NCBI GenBank assembly: GCA_964513285.1
Contig: CAZEML010000087.1
Span: forward strand, 1-16,271
From: UBA11606 sp964513285
GTDB lineage: Bacteria > Actinomycetota > Acidimicrobiia > Acidimicrobiales > Aldehydirespiratoraceae
Direction of reading: 5' to 3'
DNA: 16,271 nt
Shown: positions 1-6,899 of the stretch, in pieces
Numbering within the stretch: the stretch's first letter is position 1
Layout of the letters: each line of letters begins with the position of its first letter
Program-made: the position numbers and the translations under genes
The notes under the pieces: generated by a model
What the model saw: only the letters and a program-made list of their open reading frames with translations
What the model was told of the DNA's origin: nothing
Databases searched by the model: none

Positions 1-225
1 CGGACCGGCACGAGCATCACCTGGCACGACGCCGACGCCGACGAGCCGCCCGGCGCGTCGTTGCGCCGGGCGGTCGCGGCTGCGGTCGTCGACGACGACA
101 CCCGAGTGTGGGCGGCCGGGGAGGCGGCCGCGGTGCAGGCGATCCGCAAGCACCTCTTCGACGAGCGCGGCACCCCTCGTGGCCACACGACCATCCGGGG
201 TTACTGGAAGGTCCCTCGCTCGTAG
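1..225 (+). CDS. Siderophore-interacting protein, C-terminal fragment (5' end outside window)
   Basis: Reading frame 1 is open from the first base to a TAG at 223-225, giving the last 74 residues of a longer protein. The segment VWAAGEAAAVQAIRKHLF followed by RGHTTIRGYWK is typical of the C-terminal NAD(P)H-binding half of siderophore-interacting proteins (ViuB/SIP family). These are cytoplasmic FAD-dependent ferric-siderophore reductases that release iron after uptake. The N-terminal FAD domain lies upstream of the window, so its integrity cannot be judged. The gene converges on the membrane protein at 250-942, with 24 bp between stops. The family call rests on the conserved GE(A)...R..L......TxRGYW pattern and is fairly safe; the exact siderophore is unknown. 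Confidence 0.8.
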   Translation, partial: RTGTSITWHDADADEPPGASLRRAVAAAVVDDDTRVWAAGEAAAVQAIRKHLFDERGTPRGHTTIRGYWKVPRS

Positions 226-235
226 CGGAGCGAGG
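214..235. terminator. Bidirectional hairpin at a convergent gene end
   Basis: CCTCGCTC (214-221) and GAGCGAGG (228-235) form a perfect 8-bp stem around the loop GTAGCG, which contains the TAG stop of the siderophore-interacting protein gene. No T-run follows on either strand, so this would be an intrinsic terminator of the T-less actinobacterial kind, or a 3'-end stability hairpin. It sits just before the stop of the opposing gene at 250. Confidence 0.55.
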
Positions 236-249
236 AGCCCACGGTCTCG

Positions 250-942
250 TCAGTCGGTCGTCGCGACGCCCGCCTTGTCGTCCTCGAAGCGGTCATAAAC
301 CGACGGCCAGAACCGGTCGCGGGCCGACCAGATGCCGCCGATGCCGAACTTGATGACCAGGATGGCGAAGAACGCACCGACGCTGTACTGGAACAGGGTG
401 TCGACGACGTCCTCGGCGACCGCGAGCTGGTCGAGGGCGGCGAAGCCACCGATGAACCACACGAGGCCGACCACGAAGCCGGTGATCGTGCGGTCGTAGT
501 CGAGGTGGGCCACGGCGGCGCCGACCAGTTCCCGCACGATGTTCGCGATCGCACCGGTCAGCACGACGATCACGATCGCCACGAACACGTTCGGGATGTA
601 GTCGATGATGTCGTCGAGGGCGTCCTGCACCGGGTTGTCGCCGAACACGCCGATCGTGAGCTTGAGCACGATCAGCATCAGCCCCCAGTAGACGAGCTTG
701 GCGAGCAGCTCGCCCGAGTCGGCGTAGCCGGCCCGCTCGACCTGGGCGCCGAGGCCACTCCGGTCGACCAATGCGTCGAACCCGACGCGGCTGAGCAAGG
801 CGTGGAACACGCGCCGGATCATCCGGGCCACGAACCATCCGATGACGAAGATGACGATGGCTCCGACCAGCTTCGGGACGAACGTGGCGACGTCGTCGAG
901 GGTCTGCTGGATGCTCTCGTCGAGCTCGATTGCTGCGAGCAT
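250..942 (-). CDS. TM-helix-repeat membrane protein (MscS-related, lacking the channel beta domain)
   Basis: Predicted 230-residue inner-membrane protein. Hydrophobic segments lie at about residues 21-42, 79-98, 115-136, 154-172 and 183-203. Segments 1 and 3 repeat the same pattern, FVPKLVGAIVIFVIGWFVAR and YIPNVFVAIVIVVLTGAIAN, which is the conserved TM-helix repeat (Pfam TM_helix type) of small MscS-like/CmpX proteins. The soluble beta domain of true MscS channels is absent, so mechanosensitive gating is not shown; a role in envelope stress is only a family-level guess. I chose the ATG at 942 over the upstream in-frame start at 984 because AAGGAG lies 11 bases before it and the protein then begins directly before the first amphipathic helix. 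It converges on the siderophore gene and diverges from the monooxygenase. Confidence 0.75.
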   Translation of the reverse strand: MLAAIELDESIQQTLDDVATFVPKLVGAIVIFVIGWFVARMIRRVFHALLSRVGFDALVDRSGLGAQVERAGYADSGELLAKLVYWGLMLIVLKLTIGVFGDNPVQDALDDIIDYIPNVFVAIVIVVLTGAIANIVRELVGAAVAHLDYDRTITGFVVGLVWFIGGFAALDQLAVAEDVVDTLFQYSVGAFFAILVIKFGIGGIWSARDRFWPSVYDRFEDDKAGVATTD

Positions 943-1005
943 GATCTGGATTTCTCCTTGGTGTTGCACCCGCCTCGTGGGCACCCAGCCCGACGGATCA
1001 TCACC

Positions 1006-1021
1006 TCGCGAAGTCGCGAAG
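1006..1021. promoter_or_regulatory. Tandem TCGCGAAG repeat upstream of the monooxygenase
   Basis: TCGCGAAG occurs twice in immediate succession (1006-1013, 1014-1021), each copy containing the palindrome TCGCGA. It lies 28-43 bases upstream of the predicted -10 box of the monooxygenase gene, in the 118-bp divergent region shared with the membrane protein gene. That location suits a regulator or activator site, but no regulator gene is adjacent and the assignment is inference. Confidence 0.3.
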
Positions 1022-1048
1022 AATTCGAGGCGCCCGCACGGCGGCCCC

Positions 1049-1054
1049 TAGGGT
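1049..1054 (+). promoter_or_regulatory. Predicted -10 box of a leaderless promoter (monooxygenase)
   Basis: TAGGGT matches the actinobacterial TANNNT -10 box and is separated by exactly six bases from the ATG at 1061, so transcription would start on the A of the start codon. No Shine-Dalgarno sequence is present in this spacer. There is no good -35 match. CCCTAGGG (1046-1053) is also an 8-bp palindrome overlapping the box. Confidence 0.5.
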
Positions 1055-1060
1055 TCGGCC

Positions 1061-2524
1061 ATGGCCGAGCTCCCGCCCACCGAACATCGCGATGTCGTCG
1101 TCATCGGCGCAGGAATCTCCGGGATCACCGCGGCGTACCACCTGCAGACGATGTCCCCCGACCGCGACTTCACGATCCTGGAGGGCCGCGCCGACCTCGG
1201 CGGCACCTGGGATCTGTTCCGGTATCCGGGCATCCGATCCGACAGCGACATGTACACGCTCGGGTTCAAGTTCAAGCCGTGGACCAACCCCAAGGCGATC
1301 GCCGACGGCCCGTCGATCCTCGCCTACCTGAACGAAACGGTCGACGAGTTCGACATCCGCCGCCGCATCCGCTTCAACCATCTGGTCTCGGCGGCGAGCT
1401 GGTCGACGGAGGATCAGCGCTGGACCCTCACCGTCGAGCACGGCGACGAGTCCTTCACCATGACCGCCGGCTTCATCTTCATGTGCACCGGCTACTACTC
1501 CTACAAGGGCGGCTACAAGCCCGAGTTCGCCGGCAGCGACGACTTCGGCGGCGAGATCGTCCACCCCCAGGAGTGGCCCGAGGACCTCGACTACACCGAC
1601 AAGCGCGTGGTCGTCATCGGCTCGGGTGCGACGGCGGTGACCCTCGTCCCGGCGATGGCCGACGACGCCGCCCACGTCACCATGCTGCAGCGCACACCGA
1701 CATGGGTGGTCTCCGCGCCGTCCCAGGACCCGGTCGCCAACGGCCTCCGCAAGGTGCTGCCCGACTCGCTGGCGTACACCCTCACTCGGGAGAAGAACCG
1801 CCGCTTCACCGAGATGATCTACAACCGCACCCGCACCAAGCCCGAGAAGGTGCGCGAGAAGCTCCTCAAGGAGCTCGGCAAGCATCTGCCCCAGGATCAG
1901 ATCGACGCCCACTTCACCCCGACCTACAACCCGTGGGATCAGCGGCTCTGCCTCGTGCCCGACGCCGATCTGTTCGAGGCGATCAAGGCCGACAAAGCCA
2001 CCGTCGTCACCGACACGATCGAACGGTTCACCGAAACGGGCATCCAACTCGACTCCGGCGACCATCTCGATGCCGACATCATCATCACCGCCACCGGGCT
2101 CAACCTGGTGACGATCGGCGACATGGACTTCGACCTCGACGGCGAGAAGCTCGACTTCTCCGAGACCTGGACCTACAAGGGCGTCGCCTACTCCGGCATT
2201 CCGAACCTCATCTCGGTGTTCGGCTACATCAACGCCTCGTGGACCCTCCGCGCCGACCTGCTCGTCGAGTACGGCTGCCGCCTGCTCAACCACATGCGCG
2301 ACACCGGCACCGCGACCGCCACCCCGCGCCTGCGGCCGAGCGACGCGACGATGGCCCGGCGGCCGTTCATCGACGACTTCCCCGCCGGCTACATGCAGCG
2401 GATGATGCCGATGCTCCCCAAGCAGGGCGACCGCGAACCGTGGGTCAACACCCAGTCGGTCAGCAAGGACAAGAAGCTGATCGGCGAAGCTCCCGTCGAC
2501 GACGGGGTGATGATCTTCCAGTGA
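1061..2524 (+). CDS. EthA-like flavin-containing Baeyer-Villiger monooxygenase
   Basis: A 487-residue FAD/NADPH monooxygenase, close to the usual ~490 residues of EthA-type enzymes. It shows the FAD Rossmann motif GAGISG (16-21), GGTWDLFRYPGIRSDSDMYT with the Baeyer-Villiger fingerprint FGGEIVHPQEWP (162-173, FxGxxxHxxxWP), the NADPH Rossmann motif GSGATA (187-192) and the ATG motif in IIITATGLNL. Segments such as NPWDQRLCLVP, NASWTLRADL and LPKQGDREPW resemble Mycobacterium tuberculosis EthA as I remember it. Family enzymes insert oxygen next to ketones or oxidise thioamides and sulfides; the native substrate is unknown. The start at 1061 fits a leaderless transcript. The neighbouring dienelactone hydrolase could handle lactone or ester products, but the two are convergent, so co-regulation is unproven. 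Confidence 0.9.
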   Translation: MAELPPTEHRDVVVIGAGISGITAAYHLQTMSPDRDFTILEGRADLGGTWDLFRYPGIRSDSDMYTLGFKFKPWTNPKAIADGPSILAYLNETVDEFDIRRRIRFNHLVSAASWSTEDQRWTLTVEHGDESFTMTAGFIFMCTGYYSYKGGYKPEFAGSDDFGGEIVHPQEWPEDLDYTDKRVVVIGSGATAVTLVPAMADDAAHVTMLQRTPTWVVSAPSQDPVANGLRKVLPDSLAYTLTREKNRRFTEMIYNRTRTKPEKVREKLLKELGKHLPQDQIDAHFTPTYNPWDQRLCLVPDADLFEAIKADKATVVTDTIERFTETGIQLDSGDHLDADIIITATGLNLVTIGDMDFDLDGEKLDFSETWTYKGVAYSGIPNLISVFGYINASWTLRADLLVEYGCRLLNHMRDTGTATATPRLRPSDATMARRPFIDDFPAGYMQRMMPMLPKQGDREPWVNTQSVSKDKKLIGEAPVDDGVMIFQ

Positions 2525-2528
2525 CTCG

Positions 2529-2543
2529 CCGAGCGTTGCTCGG
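2529..2543. terminator. Small hairpin between convergent genes
   Basis: CCGAGC (2529-2534), loop GTT and GCTCGG (2538-2543) form a 6-bp GC-rich stem starting 4 bases after the monooxygenase stop. A second inverted pair, GTGCTCG (2558-2564) and CGAGCAC (2578-2584), spans the stop of the opposing dienelactone hydrolase gene. Neither has a T-run. Together they are a plausible bidirectional termination zone. Confidence 0.45.
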
Positions 2544-2569
2544 ACGGTTCCGCCCGAGTGCTCGCACGA

Positions 2570-3298
2570 TCACCCGCCGAGCACCCGGTCGAACATCTCG
2601 GTCGTCGCCGCCCAGCCGACCGTCGCCGCTTCCTCGTGATAGTTCGGCGACACCGGCCACGTGTACCCGTGGTCGGCGCCGTCGAAGATGCGGAGGGTGA
2701 TGTTGTCGAGTCCCTCGATCGCGTCGAAGTACCGCTGGTGCATTTCGATCGACTGCACCTGATCCGCGGTGCCGATGCCGATCCACAGATCGCCGATCTG
2801 GTCGACGGTGAGGTGCGGGGAGGCGTCGGTGTCGTCGGTGAGGAACGACGGGTGCCACATGGCTCCCGTCGGGAACCGGTCGGGCATCTCCTGCATCGCC
2901 TTGTGGACATAGCGGGCGCCGAGACAGAACCCGATCGTGCCCATCGGCCCGTCCCACCCGAGCGCGGCCAGCGCCGCGTCGCGGTCCATCTGAACCTCGC
3001 CGTCGTCGAGGCTGGCGAGCATCTCCATGATCTTCGCTCGCGCCGCCGCCATCGCCTCGGCGTCGTCGACCGGGTCGAAGCCGATCATCCGGCCGTGGCG
3101 ATGCCACAGATCCGGGATCGCGACCTCGTAGCCGGCCTCGGCGAGCGCCGCCGCGAACGTGTGCAGCGACCCGCGGATACCCGGGGCGTCCATGAAGATC
3201 AGCACCCGCTTGCCGCTCCCGCCCTCGGGTGCCTTGTGCACGATGGCCATGGGGCCGTCGGCGGTGTCGGTGTCGATGATCTGCTCGGTGATGGGCAT
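2570..3298 (-). CDS. Dienelactone hydrolase family protein
   Basis: Predicted 242-residue cytoplasmic alpha/beta hydrolase. The nucleophile elbow GFCLGA carries Cys125; the other triad members are likely Asp179 (GTADQ) and His210 (GADHGY). The order and spacing agree with the Cys-Asp-His triad of dienelactone hydrolases (C123-D171-H202 in the Pseudomonas enzyme). Family members open lactone rings, classically in chlorocatechol degradation, but many actinobacterial paralogues have unknown substrates. The ATG at 3298 is chosen over the upstream start at 3418 because GAGGAGG lies seven to eight bases in front of it and homologous sequence begins there; the longer version would overlap the divergent gene. 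It diverges from the metallohydrolase at 3351 with 52 bp between starts. Confidence 0.88.
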   Translation of the reverse strand: MPITEQIIDTDTADGPMAIVHKAPEGGSGKRVLIFMDAPGIRGSLHTFAAALAEAGYEVAIPDLWHRHGRMIGFDPVDDAEAMAAARAKIMEMLASLDDGEVQMDRDAALAALGWDGPMGTIGFCLGARYVHKAMQEMPDRFPTGAMWHPSFLTDDTDASPHLTVDQIGDLWIGIGTADQVQSIEMHQRYFDAIEGLDNITLRIFDGADHGYTWPVSPNYHEEAATVGWAATTEMFDRVLGG

Positions 3299-3320
3299 GG
3301 CGTCCTCCTCGGTGGTCCGG

Positions 3321-3326
3321 ACCGTA
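3321..3326 (-). promoter_or_regulatory. Predicted -10 box for the dienelactone hydrolase
   Basis: On the minus strand TACGGT matches TANNNT. A start near 3314 would give a 16-base leader containing the GAGGAGG ribosome site. The opposite strand of the same 52-bp gap must drive the metallohydrolase; there CAAGACT (3336-3342) eight bases before its ATG is the only weak -10 candidate, so the two promoters nearly overlap. Confidence 0.4.
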
Positions 3327-3350
3327 GTGCGCCTGCAAGACTCCGGCCCC

Positions 3351-4262
3351 ATGACGACGACCTTGGACTGGTACGGCTGCGCCACCTTCGCGATGAAGAC
3401 CGCCGGGCTCACGATCATGCTCGACGCCTACATCGACCGGATGGAGAGCGCGCACGGCCCTCGTCATCCCGACGGACGTCACTACACCGCCGACGACGTC
3501 GACGAGTGCGACTGGATCGTCGTCGGGCATTCCCACTTCGACCACTTGTGGGGCGCCGAACGGATCATGGCCAACACCGACGCCACCTTGATCGCCAGCT
3601 ACGAGTCGATCCGCCTGATGGAGCAGGCGGGCGTGCCGGTCGACCGCATGATCTGCGTCGCGGGTGGCGAGACGATCGATCTCGGCAACGACGTGACCGT
3701 CTCGGTGTACCCGAGCCAGCACTCCTGTGTGTGGAGTCATGAACAGATGGGGCAACCCGACCTGGTGTGTCTCGGTGAACTCGGTGTCACCTGGCAGGAA
3801 CAGCAGGCCAAGATGCGCCAGCTCTACGAGTGGTTCCAGACCCTCGGCGAGGAGGCGATCACCCACCTGCTCGAAGGGGCGCCGGGCCACTCCGACCGCG
3901 GCGACGGCGGCGCCCTGGTCTTCGTGTTCGAGACGCCGGACGGATCGGTCTTCTACCAGGACACCTCGGGCCACTGGTCCGGCATCTTGCGCGACCTGCG
4001 GCCCGACGTCGCCCTGATCGGCGCGGCCGGGCGGGGCAACATCGACGGCGAACCGATCCAGGGTTCGCTCGCCCAGTTCGTCGGCCGCCAGGTCGACCTG
4101 CTCCGACCCGAGAAGGTCGTGCTCACCCATCACGACCTCTGGATGCCCGGCTTCTCGATCGAGACCGACATCGAGCCGATCCGCGACGAACTCGCACGCG
4201 TCGCCCCTCGTACCGAACTGCTCGAACCCGGTTACCTCGACGGCACCGTCATCCTCGGCTGA
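3351..4262 (+). CDS. MBL-fold metal-dependent hydrolase (UlaG-like)
   Basis: Predicted 303-residue cytoplasmic hydrolase of the metallo-beta-lactamase superfamily. The N-terminus DWYGCATFAMKTAGLTIMLD is the usual first strand pair. The metal motif HSHFDH occupies residues 60-65; a further Asp/His region is YQDTSGHWSG, and the C-terminal ligand is probably within LTHHDLWMPG. This arrangement matches the UlaG-like/metal-dependent hydrolase branch rather than true beta-lactamases. The substrate is unknown. The ATG at 3351 is chosen because the beta-lactamase fold begins directly there; longer in-frame starts would run into the divergent hydrolase gene. There is no Shine-Dalgarno sequence, so the mRNA may be leaderless. 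The gene converges on the split-barrel protein at 4281 with only 18 bp between stops. Confidence 0.85.
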   Translation: MTTTLDWYGCATFAMKTAGLTIMLDAYIDRMESAHGPRHPDGRHYTADDVDECDWIVVGHSHFDHLWGAERIMANTDATLIASYESIRLMEQAGVPVDRMICVAGGETIDLGNDVTVSVYPSQHSCVWSHEQMGQPDLVCLGELGVTWQEQQAKMRQLYEWFQTLGEEAITHLLEGAPGHSDRGDGGALVFVFETPDGSVFYQDTSGHWSGILRDLRPDVALIGAAGRGNIDGEPIQGSLAQFVGRQVDLLRPEKVVLTHHDLWMPGFSIETDIEPIRDELARVAPRTELLEPGYLDGTVILG

Positions 4263-4280
4263 CGGCGCCCGCTCGGTGGT

Positions 4281-4715
4281 TCAGAACGTGCCGTTGAGCG
4301 CCGACGCATCGCCGGTGAACTCGATCCGCACGATCGGAGCGTGTTCGACGAGCGCGTCGATCGACCCGGTCTGACCCCGGTACCAGCCCGTCACCGGCGA
4401 GCTGAACACGCGACGCCGTTCCTCGGGATCGGTGACCGGTTCGGCCCGCGCCGGCACGGCCAGATCGGTCGACTCCTTGAACACGAACGAGAACTCCGGA
4501 TGGCCGAGGAGGTTCGCCATCCAGTCACGCGGCCAATACTCCCGCTCGGCGTGGCCGGCGCCGGGAGTGCCACAGATGTAGACGACGTCGTCGACGACCA
4601 TGAACCAGATCTCGGTCGTCCGCCATTCCCCGCTCCGGCGCCCCAGGGTCACGATGTCGATCGTGAGGTCGCGGCGGAGGGCTGCTCGGGCGGCGTCGAG
4701 GTCAGCGGGAGACAT
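4281..4715 (-). CDS. Deazaflavin (F420)-dependent nitroreductase-family split-barrel protein
   Basis: Predicted 144-residue cytoplasmic protein. TLGRRSGEWRTTEIWFMVVD, followed by VYICGTPG and RDWMANLLGHPEFSF, follows the pattern of the F420H2-dependent reductase/DUF385 split-barrel fold (TxGRxSGxxRTTxLWF...G...DWxxNLxAxPxVxv). Family members use F420 or a flavin to reduce enones, quinones or nitro compounds, and some only bind the cofactor. Length is typical for the family. The start at 4715 is supported by a TANNNT box exactly six bases upstream (leaderless) and by the absence of a ribosome site. The beta-helix lipoprotein gene ends 31 bp upstream of it on the same strand, but the separate promoter suggests it is its own unit. 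It could instead be an FMN-binding pyridoxamine-oxidase-like protein. Confidence 0.72.
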   Translation of the reverse strand: MSPADLDAARAALRRDLTIDIVTLGRRSGEWRTTEIWFMVVDDVVYICGTPGAGHAEREYWPRDWMANLLGHPEFSFVFKESTDLAVPARAEPVTDPEERRRVFSSPVTGWYRGQTGSIDALVEHAPIVRIEFTGDASALNGTF

Positions 4716-4721
4716 GCCCCG

Positions 4722-4727
4722 ACGCTA
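4722..4727 (-). promoter_or_regulatory. Predicted -10 box of a leaderless promoter (split-barrel protein)
   Basis: On the minus strand TAGCGT matches TANNNT and is followed by exactly six bases and then the ATG at 4715, the same geometry as at the monooxygenase gene. A 12-bp palindrome GGCGGCGCCGCC (4728-4739) abuts it upstream and might be an operator or a chance GC palindrome. Confidence 0.5.
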
Positions 4728-4746
4728 GGCGGCGCCGCCACCGCTG

Positions 4747-6771
4747 TCAGCCGAGCGGTGCCCCCGGCGGAAGCGCACCGATCGCGGGGAAGTACGCCGC
4801 CGCGGTCGAGGACAACGAGTCGCTGGTGAGTGCGGCCGCGGGGCCGACGAGGCGGAGATCGTCCACGCCGCCGTCGAAGTGGCTCAGCGGGTCGCCCGAC
4901 TCGACGGCGACCGGCGACGCCGCGACGGCCGGGTCGAGCTCGAACCGGCCGTCCGGCATCCGGAAGCGCCACTCCGAGCCGTCGTCGCCGTCGACGAGGA
5001 GGTACAGGTTGCCGGCCACGGTCCCGAGCCGGCTCCAGGGCGCCGGCACCGCGTCGAGGTTCACCGGATCGATCACCGGGATCCGGGTGGTCGTCTCGGC
5101 GAAGACGTTGTCGACCACGTCGATGTTGCGCATGTGCGTGTCCGGCGAGGTGTGGAAGCCGATGCTGCTCGGCCGATAGTCCGCGCCGATGTTGAGGTGG
5201 GCGCCGTTGCCCACGAAGGTGTTGTGCGCGATCCAAATGTCGCGAGACCCCGAGGTCTTGACGCCTGCCTCGCCGTTCGAGGCGAGGATGTTGGCTTCGA
5301 TCACCGCTCCCTCCGACACCTCGAAGTAGGCGCCGTGCCGGGCGTTCCCCGCGGCATGGTTGGCGACGAACGTCAGGTCACGGCACTCGAGGTCGCACCA
5401 GAAGCCGGTCGCCCGATTGTCGCTGAAGTCCGAGAACGTGACCTCGATGGCGCTGGACCGGGTGAGCTTCGCCCCTGCGAGGACGCAGTAGGTGCCGCCG
5501 CCACAGTTCGCGCCGTCGAACCGCTCGGTGTTGTTGGCCTCGAACCGCGACCGGGTGATCGTCACATCGTCGAGCCGGTCGCCGGACATGCCGCGGGCGC
5601 CGTTGTGGGTCATCGAGACCCGATCCAACACGAGGCGATCGGCGTCGACGGCGACCAGCCCGGTCGCACTGCTCCGGGTCAGGATCACATCGCGGAGCAC
5701 GACGTCGCTGGCACCGTCGAGCACCACCATCGCGTTGCCGTCGAGGTGGCGAGGCGAGAACGCCGTGATCGTGATCCCCTCGACCGACGAGCCCGACGCA
5801 CCCGACGCGAGCATGAGGGCCCGGTGGCGACTCGTGATCTCGACGGTGCGACCGGTCGGGTCGTCGGCGAGATGGATCCGATCGGCGCTCCGGTCGACGA
5901 AGAAACCGCCGGAGCTCAAGGCGTCGAGGCTGGCGACCTGGCGGAGGGGCTGACCGTCGAGGAAGACCTGCTCGAGCAGGCCGGCGTTCGGCGCGACCCC
6001 GGTGATCTGTGATGGGAGGATGTTGCCGTCGGCGGGCAGCGGGAACTCGAACCGGTCGTCGGTGTAGTCGTGCACCCATCGATCCCCGTCGGCGACCCAG
6101 GCGCCGACGACATCGGCGCCGGACACGACCGGTCGTTCGCCGGCGGCGGCGACGAAGCGCAGCGACTTCCCGATCCAACCGCTGTCGTTGGAGAACGACT
6201 CGCGGTAGGCGTCGCCGTTGTCGTGGACGACGATCGTCGAGCCAGCAGGCGCCGCTGCGACCGCCTCGGAGATCGTCGCGTGCCCCTGCCCCGGACCGAC
6301 GTGAATCCCGTCGGCCGAGACCTGGCTGGTGAGCGCGCCGGCTTCGGATCCCGCCCGGGCGGCGTCCCAGGTACCGGCGGGCAAGACCGGACCGGCGGGC
6401 GCCGCGGGGGCGATGGTGGTCGTGGTCGTGGTCGCCGGTGCGGTGGTGGTGGTCGTCACCGGACCAACGGTCGTCGTGGTGACCGCAGCGGCGGCGGTCG
6501 TCGGAGCGGCGGTCGTGGTCGCCGGCGCAACCGTCGTCGTGGTGGTGGTCCGGCGGTCGAACTCGTCGGCCGGCGGCGGCGGCTCGGCTGGGTCGGCACC
6601 CGGTTCAGGAGCCGCGGCAGGCTCGAGCGGCCCCACGAGGCGCTCCACACCCGAGACGGTCGGCGACGAATCCGGTGGCGCGGTGACCGACTCCGCGGTC
6701 CCCTGGCACGCCGCCGCGACCACGGCCAATCCCGCGATCGCGAGACGAACCCGCGACCCTGCTCCAACCAT
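4747..6771 (-). CDS. Secreted right-handed beta-helix lipoprotein on a Pro/Thr-rich stalk
   Basis: Predicted 674 residues. The N-terminus RVRLAIAGLAVVAAAC is a lipoprotein-like signal with the candidate acylated Cys at residue 22, though the residue at -3 is Ala, not the usual Leu/Val. Residues 23-74 are Pro/Glu/Ala-rich and 75-119 are runs of Thr with Ala/Pro, a stalk likely to be extended and perhaps glycosylated. From about residue 165 (ISEAVAAAPAGSTIVV...YRESF) follows a long right-handed parallel beta-helix, the fold of pectate lyases, polysaccharide epimerases and phage tailspikes. No catalytic residues can be assigned by eye. Four cysteines sit close together mid-helix (CGGGTYC and CDLEC). 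I chose the ATG at 6771 over GTG at 6822 because the signal peptide then has a normal short n-region; no good ribosome site is seen for either. It is paralogous to, and divergent from, the SLH protein at 6938. Confidence 0.8.
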   Translation of the reverse strand: MVGAGSRVRLAIAGLAVVAAACQGTAESVTAPPDSSPTVSGVERLVGPLEPAAAPEPGADPAEPPPPADEFDRRTTTTTTVAPATTTAAPTTAAAAVTTTTVGPVTTTTTAPATTTTTTIAPAAPAGPVLPAGTWDAARAGSEAGALTSQVSADGIHVGPGQGHATISEAVAAAPAGSTIVVHDNGDAYRESFSNDSGWIGKSLRFVAAAGERPVVSGADVVGAWVADGDRWVHDYTDDRFEFPLPADGNILPSQITGVAPNAGLLEQVFLDGQPLRQVASLDALSSGGFFVDRSADRIHLADDPTGRTVEITSRHRALMLASGASGSSVEGITITAFSPRHLDGNAMVVLDGASDVVLRDVILTRSSATGLVAVDADRLVLDRVSMTHNGARGMSGDRLDDVTITRSRFEANNTERFDGANCGGGTYCVLAGAKLTRSSAIEVTFSDFSDNRATGFWCDLECRDLTFVANHAAGNARHGAYFEVSEGAVIEANILASNGEAGVKTSGSRDIWIAHNTFVGNGAHLNIGADYRPSSIGFHTSPDTHMRNIDVVDNVFAETTTRIPVIDPVNLDAVPAPWSRLGTVAGNLYLLVDGDDGSEWRFRMPDGRFELDPAVAASPVAVESGDPLSHFDGGVDDLRLVGPAAALTSDSLSSTAAAYFPAIGALPPGAPLG
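6415..6549 (-). repeat. Thr-codon low-complexity repeat encoding the stalk
   Basis: About 135 bp of near-repetitive ACC/ACG/GCG codons (read as GGT/CGT/GTGGTC runs on the plus strand) encode runs of three to six Thr separated by Ala, Pro and Val. Such tracts are prone to slippage, so the stalk length may vary between strains. A shorter tract of the same kind lies near 9630-9690 in the second lipoprotein gene. Confidence 0.8.
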
Positions 6772-6825
6772 ACGCACGATGAAAACGTCGGCCGACCGGG
6801 CCCCGATCTTGACCCGCACCACGCA

Positions 6826-6859
6826 GAGGTGACCTCACGACCACCGAGCATGAGCCGAT
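6826..6859. promoter_or_regulatory. Candidate operators in the beta-helix divergent region (palindrome and ATGAGCCGA element)
   Basis: The 166-bp gap between the two divergent beta-helix genes contains the palindrome GAGGTGACCTC (6826-6836, 5-bp arms around one base) and GAGCATGAGCCGAT (6846-6859). The latter matches GATCATGAGCCGAA (10885-10898) in the polysaccharide divergent region at 12 of the first 13 positions. No -10 box for the minus-strand gene is convincing. Both sites are inferred from pattern only. Confidence 0.35.
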
Positions 6860-6871
6860 TGACCACGCTGC

Positions 6872-6899
6872 GTTACCTCTTCCGTTACGTTTCCGTTAC
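6872..6899. promoter_or_regulatory. Three GTTAC direct repeats at helical-turn spacing
   Basis: GTTAC occurs at 6872-6876, 6884-6888 and 6895-6899, with gaps of 7 and 6 bases, so the repeats recur every 11-12 bp on the same face of the helix. The last two are also each preceded by TTCC. This 5-6-5 layout resembles direct-repeat sites bound by OmpR-family response regulators such as GlnR or MtrA in actinobacteria. The third copy overlaps the predicted -10 box of the SLH gene, so bound protein could block or position RNA polymerase. Confidence 0.45.

Noticed and set aside
1001..2293. 430-codon antisense frame opposite the monooxygenase
   Set aside because: Val/Asp/Glu/Gly-rich shadow of the type seen opposite all genes here; no ribosome site or motif.
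505..2700. Long plus-strand open frame of about 730 codons crossing the membrane protein and monooxygenase genes
   Set aside because: It is an out-of-frame shadow with His/Arg/Asp-rich composition and no domain, and it overlaps two well-supported genes.
2460..4133. Minus-strand open frame of about 557 codons opposite the hydrolase genes
   Set aside because: A GC-driven antisense shadow; Arg/His-rich translation with no family signature.
4263..4280. Terminator in the 18-bp convergent gap after the MBL-fold hydrolase
   Set aside because: Only a 5-bp stem with a loop of nearly 30 bases can be drawn, so it is not supported.
6400..6560. GGTGGTCGT-type repeats considered as a CRISPR or minisatellite
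   Set aside because: Units are not regularly spaced with unique spacers; they encode the Thr-rich stalk in frame.
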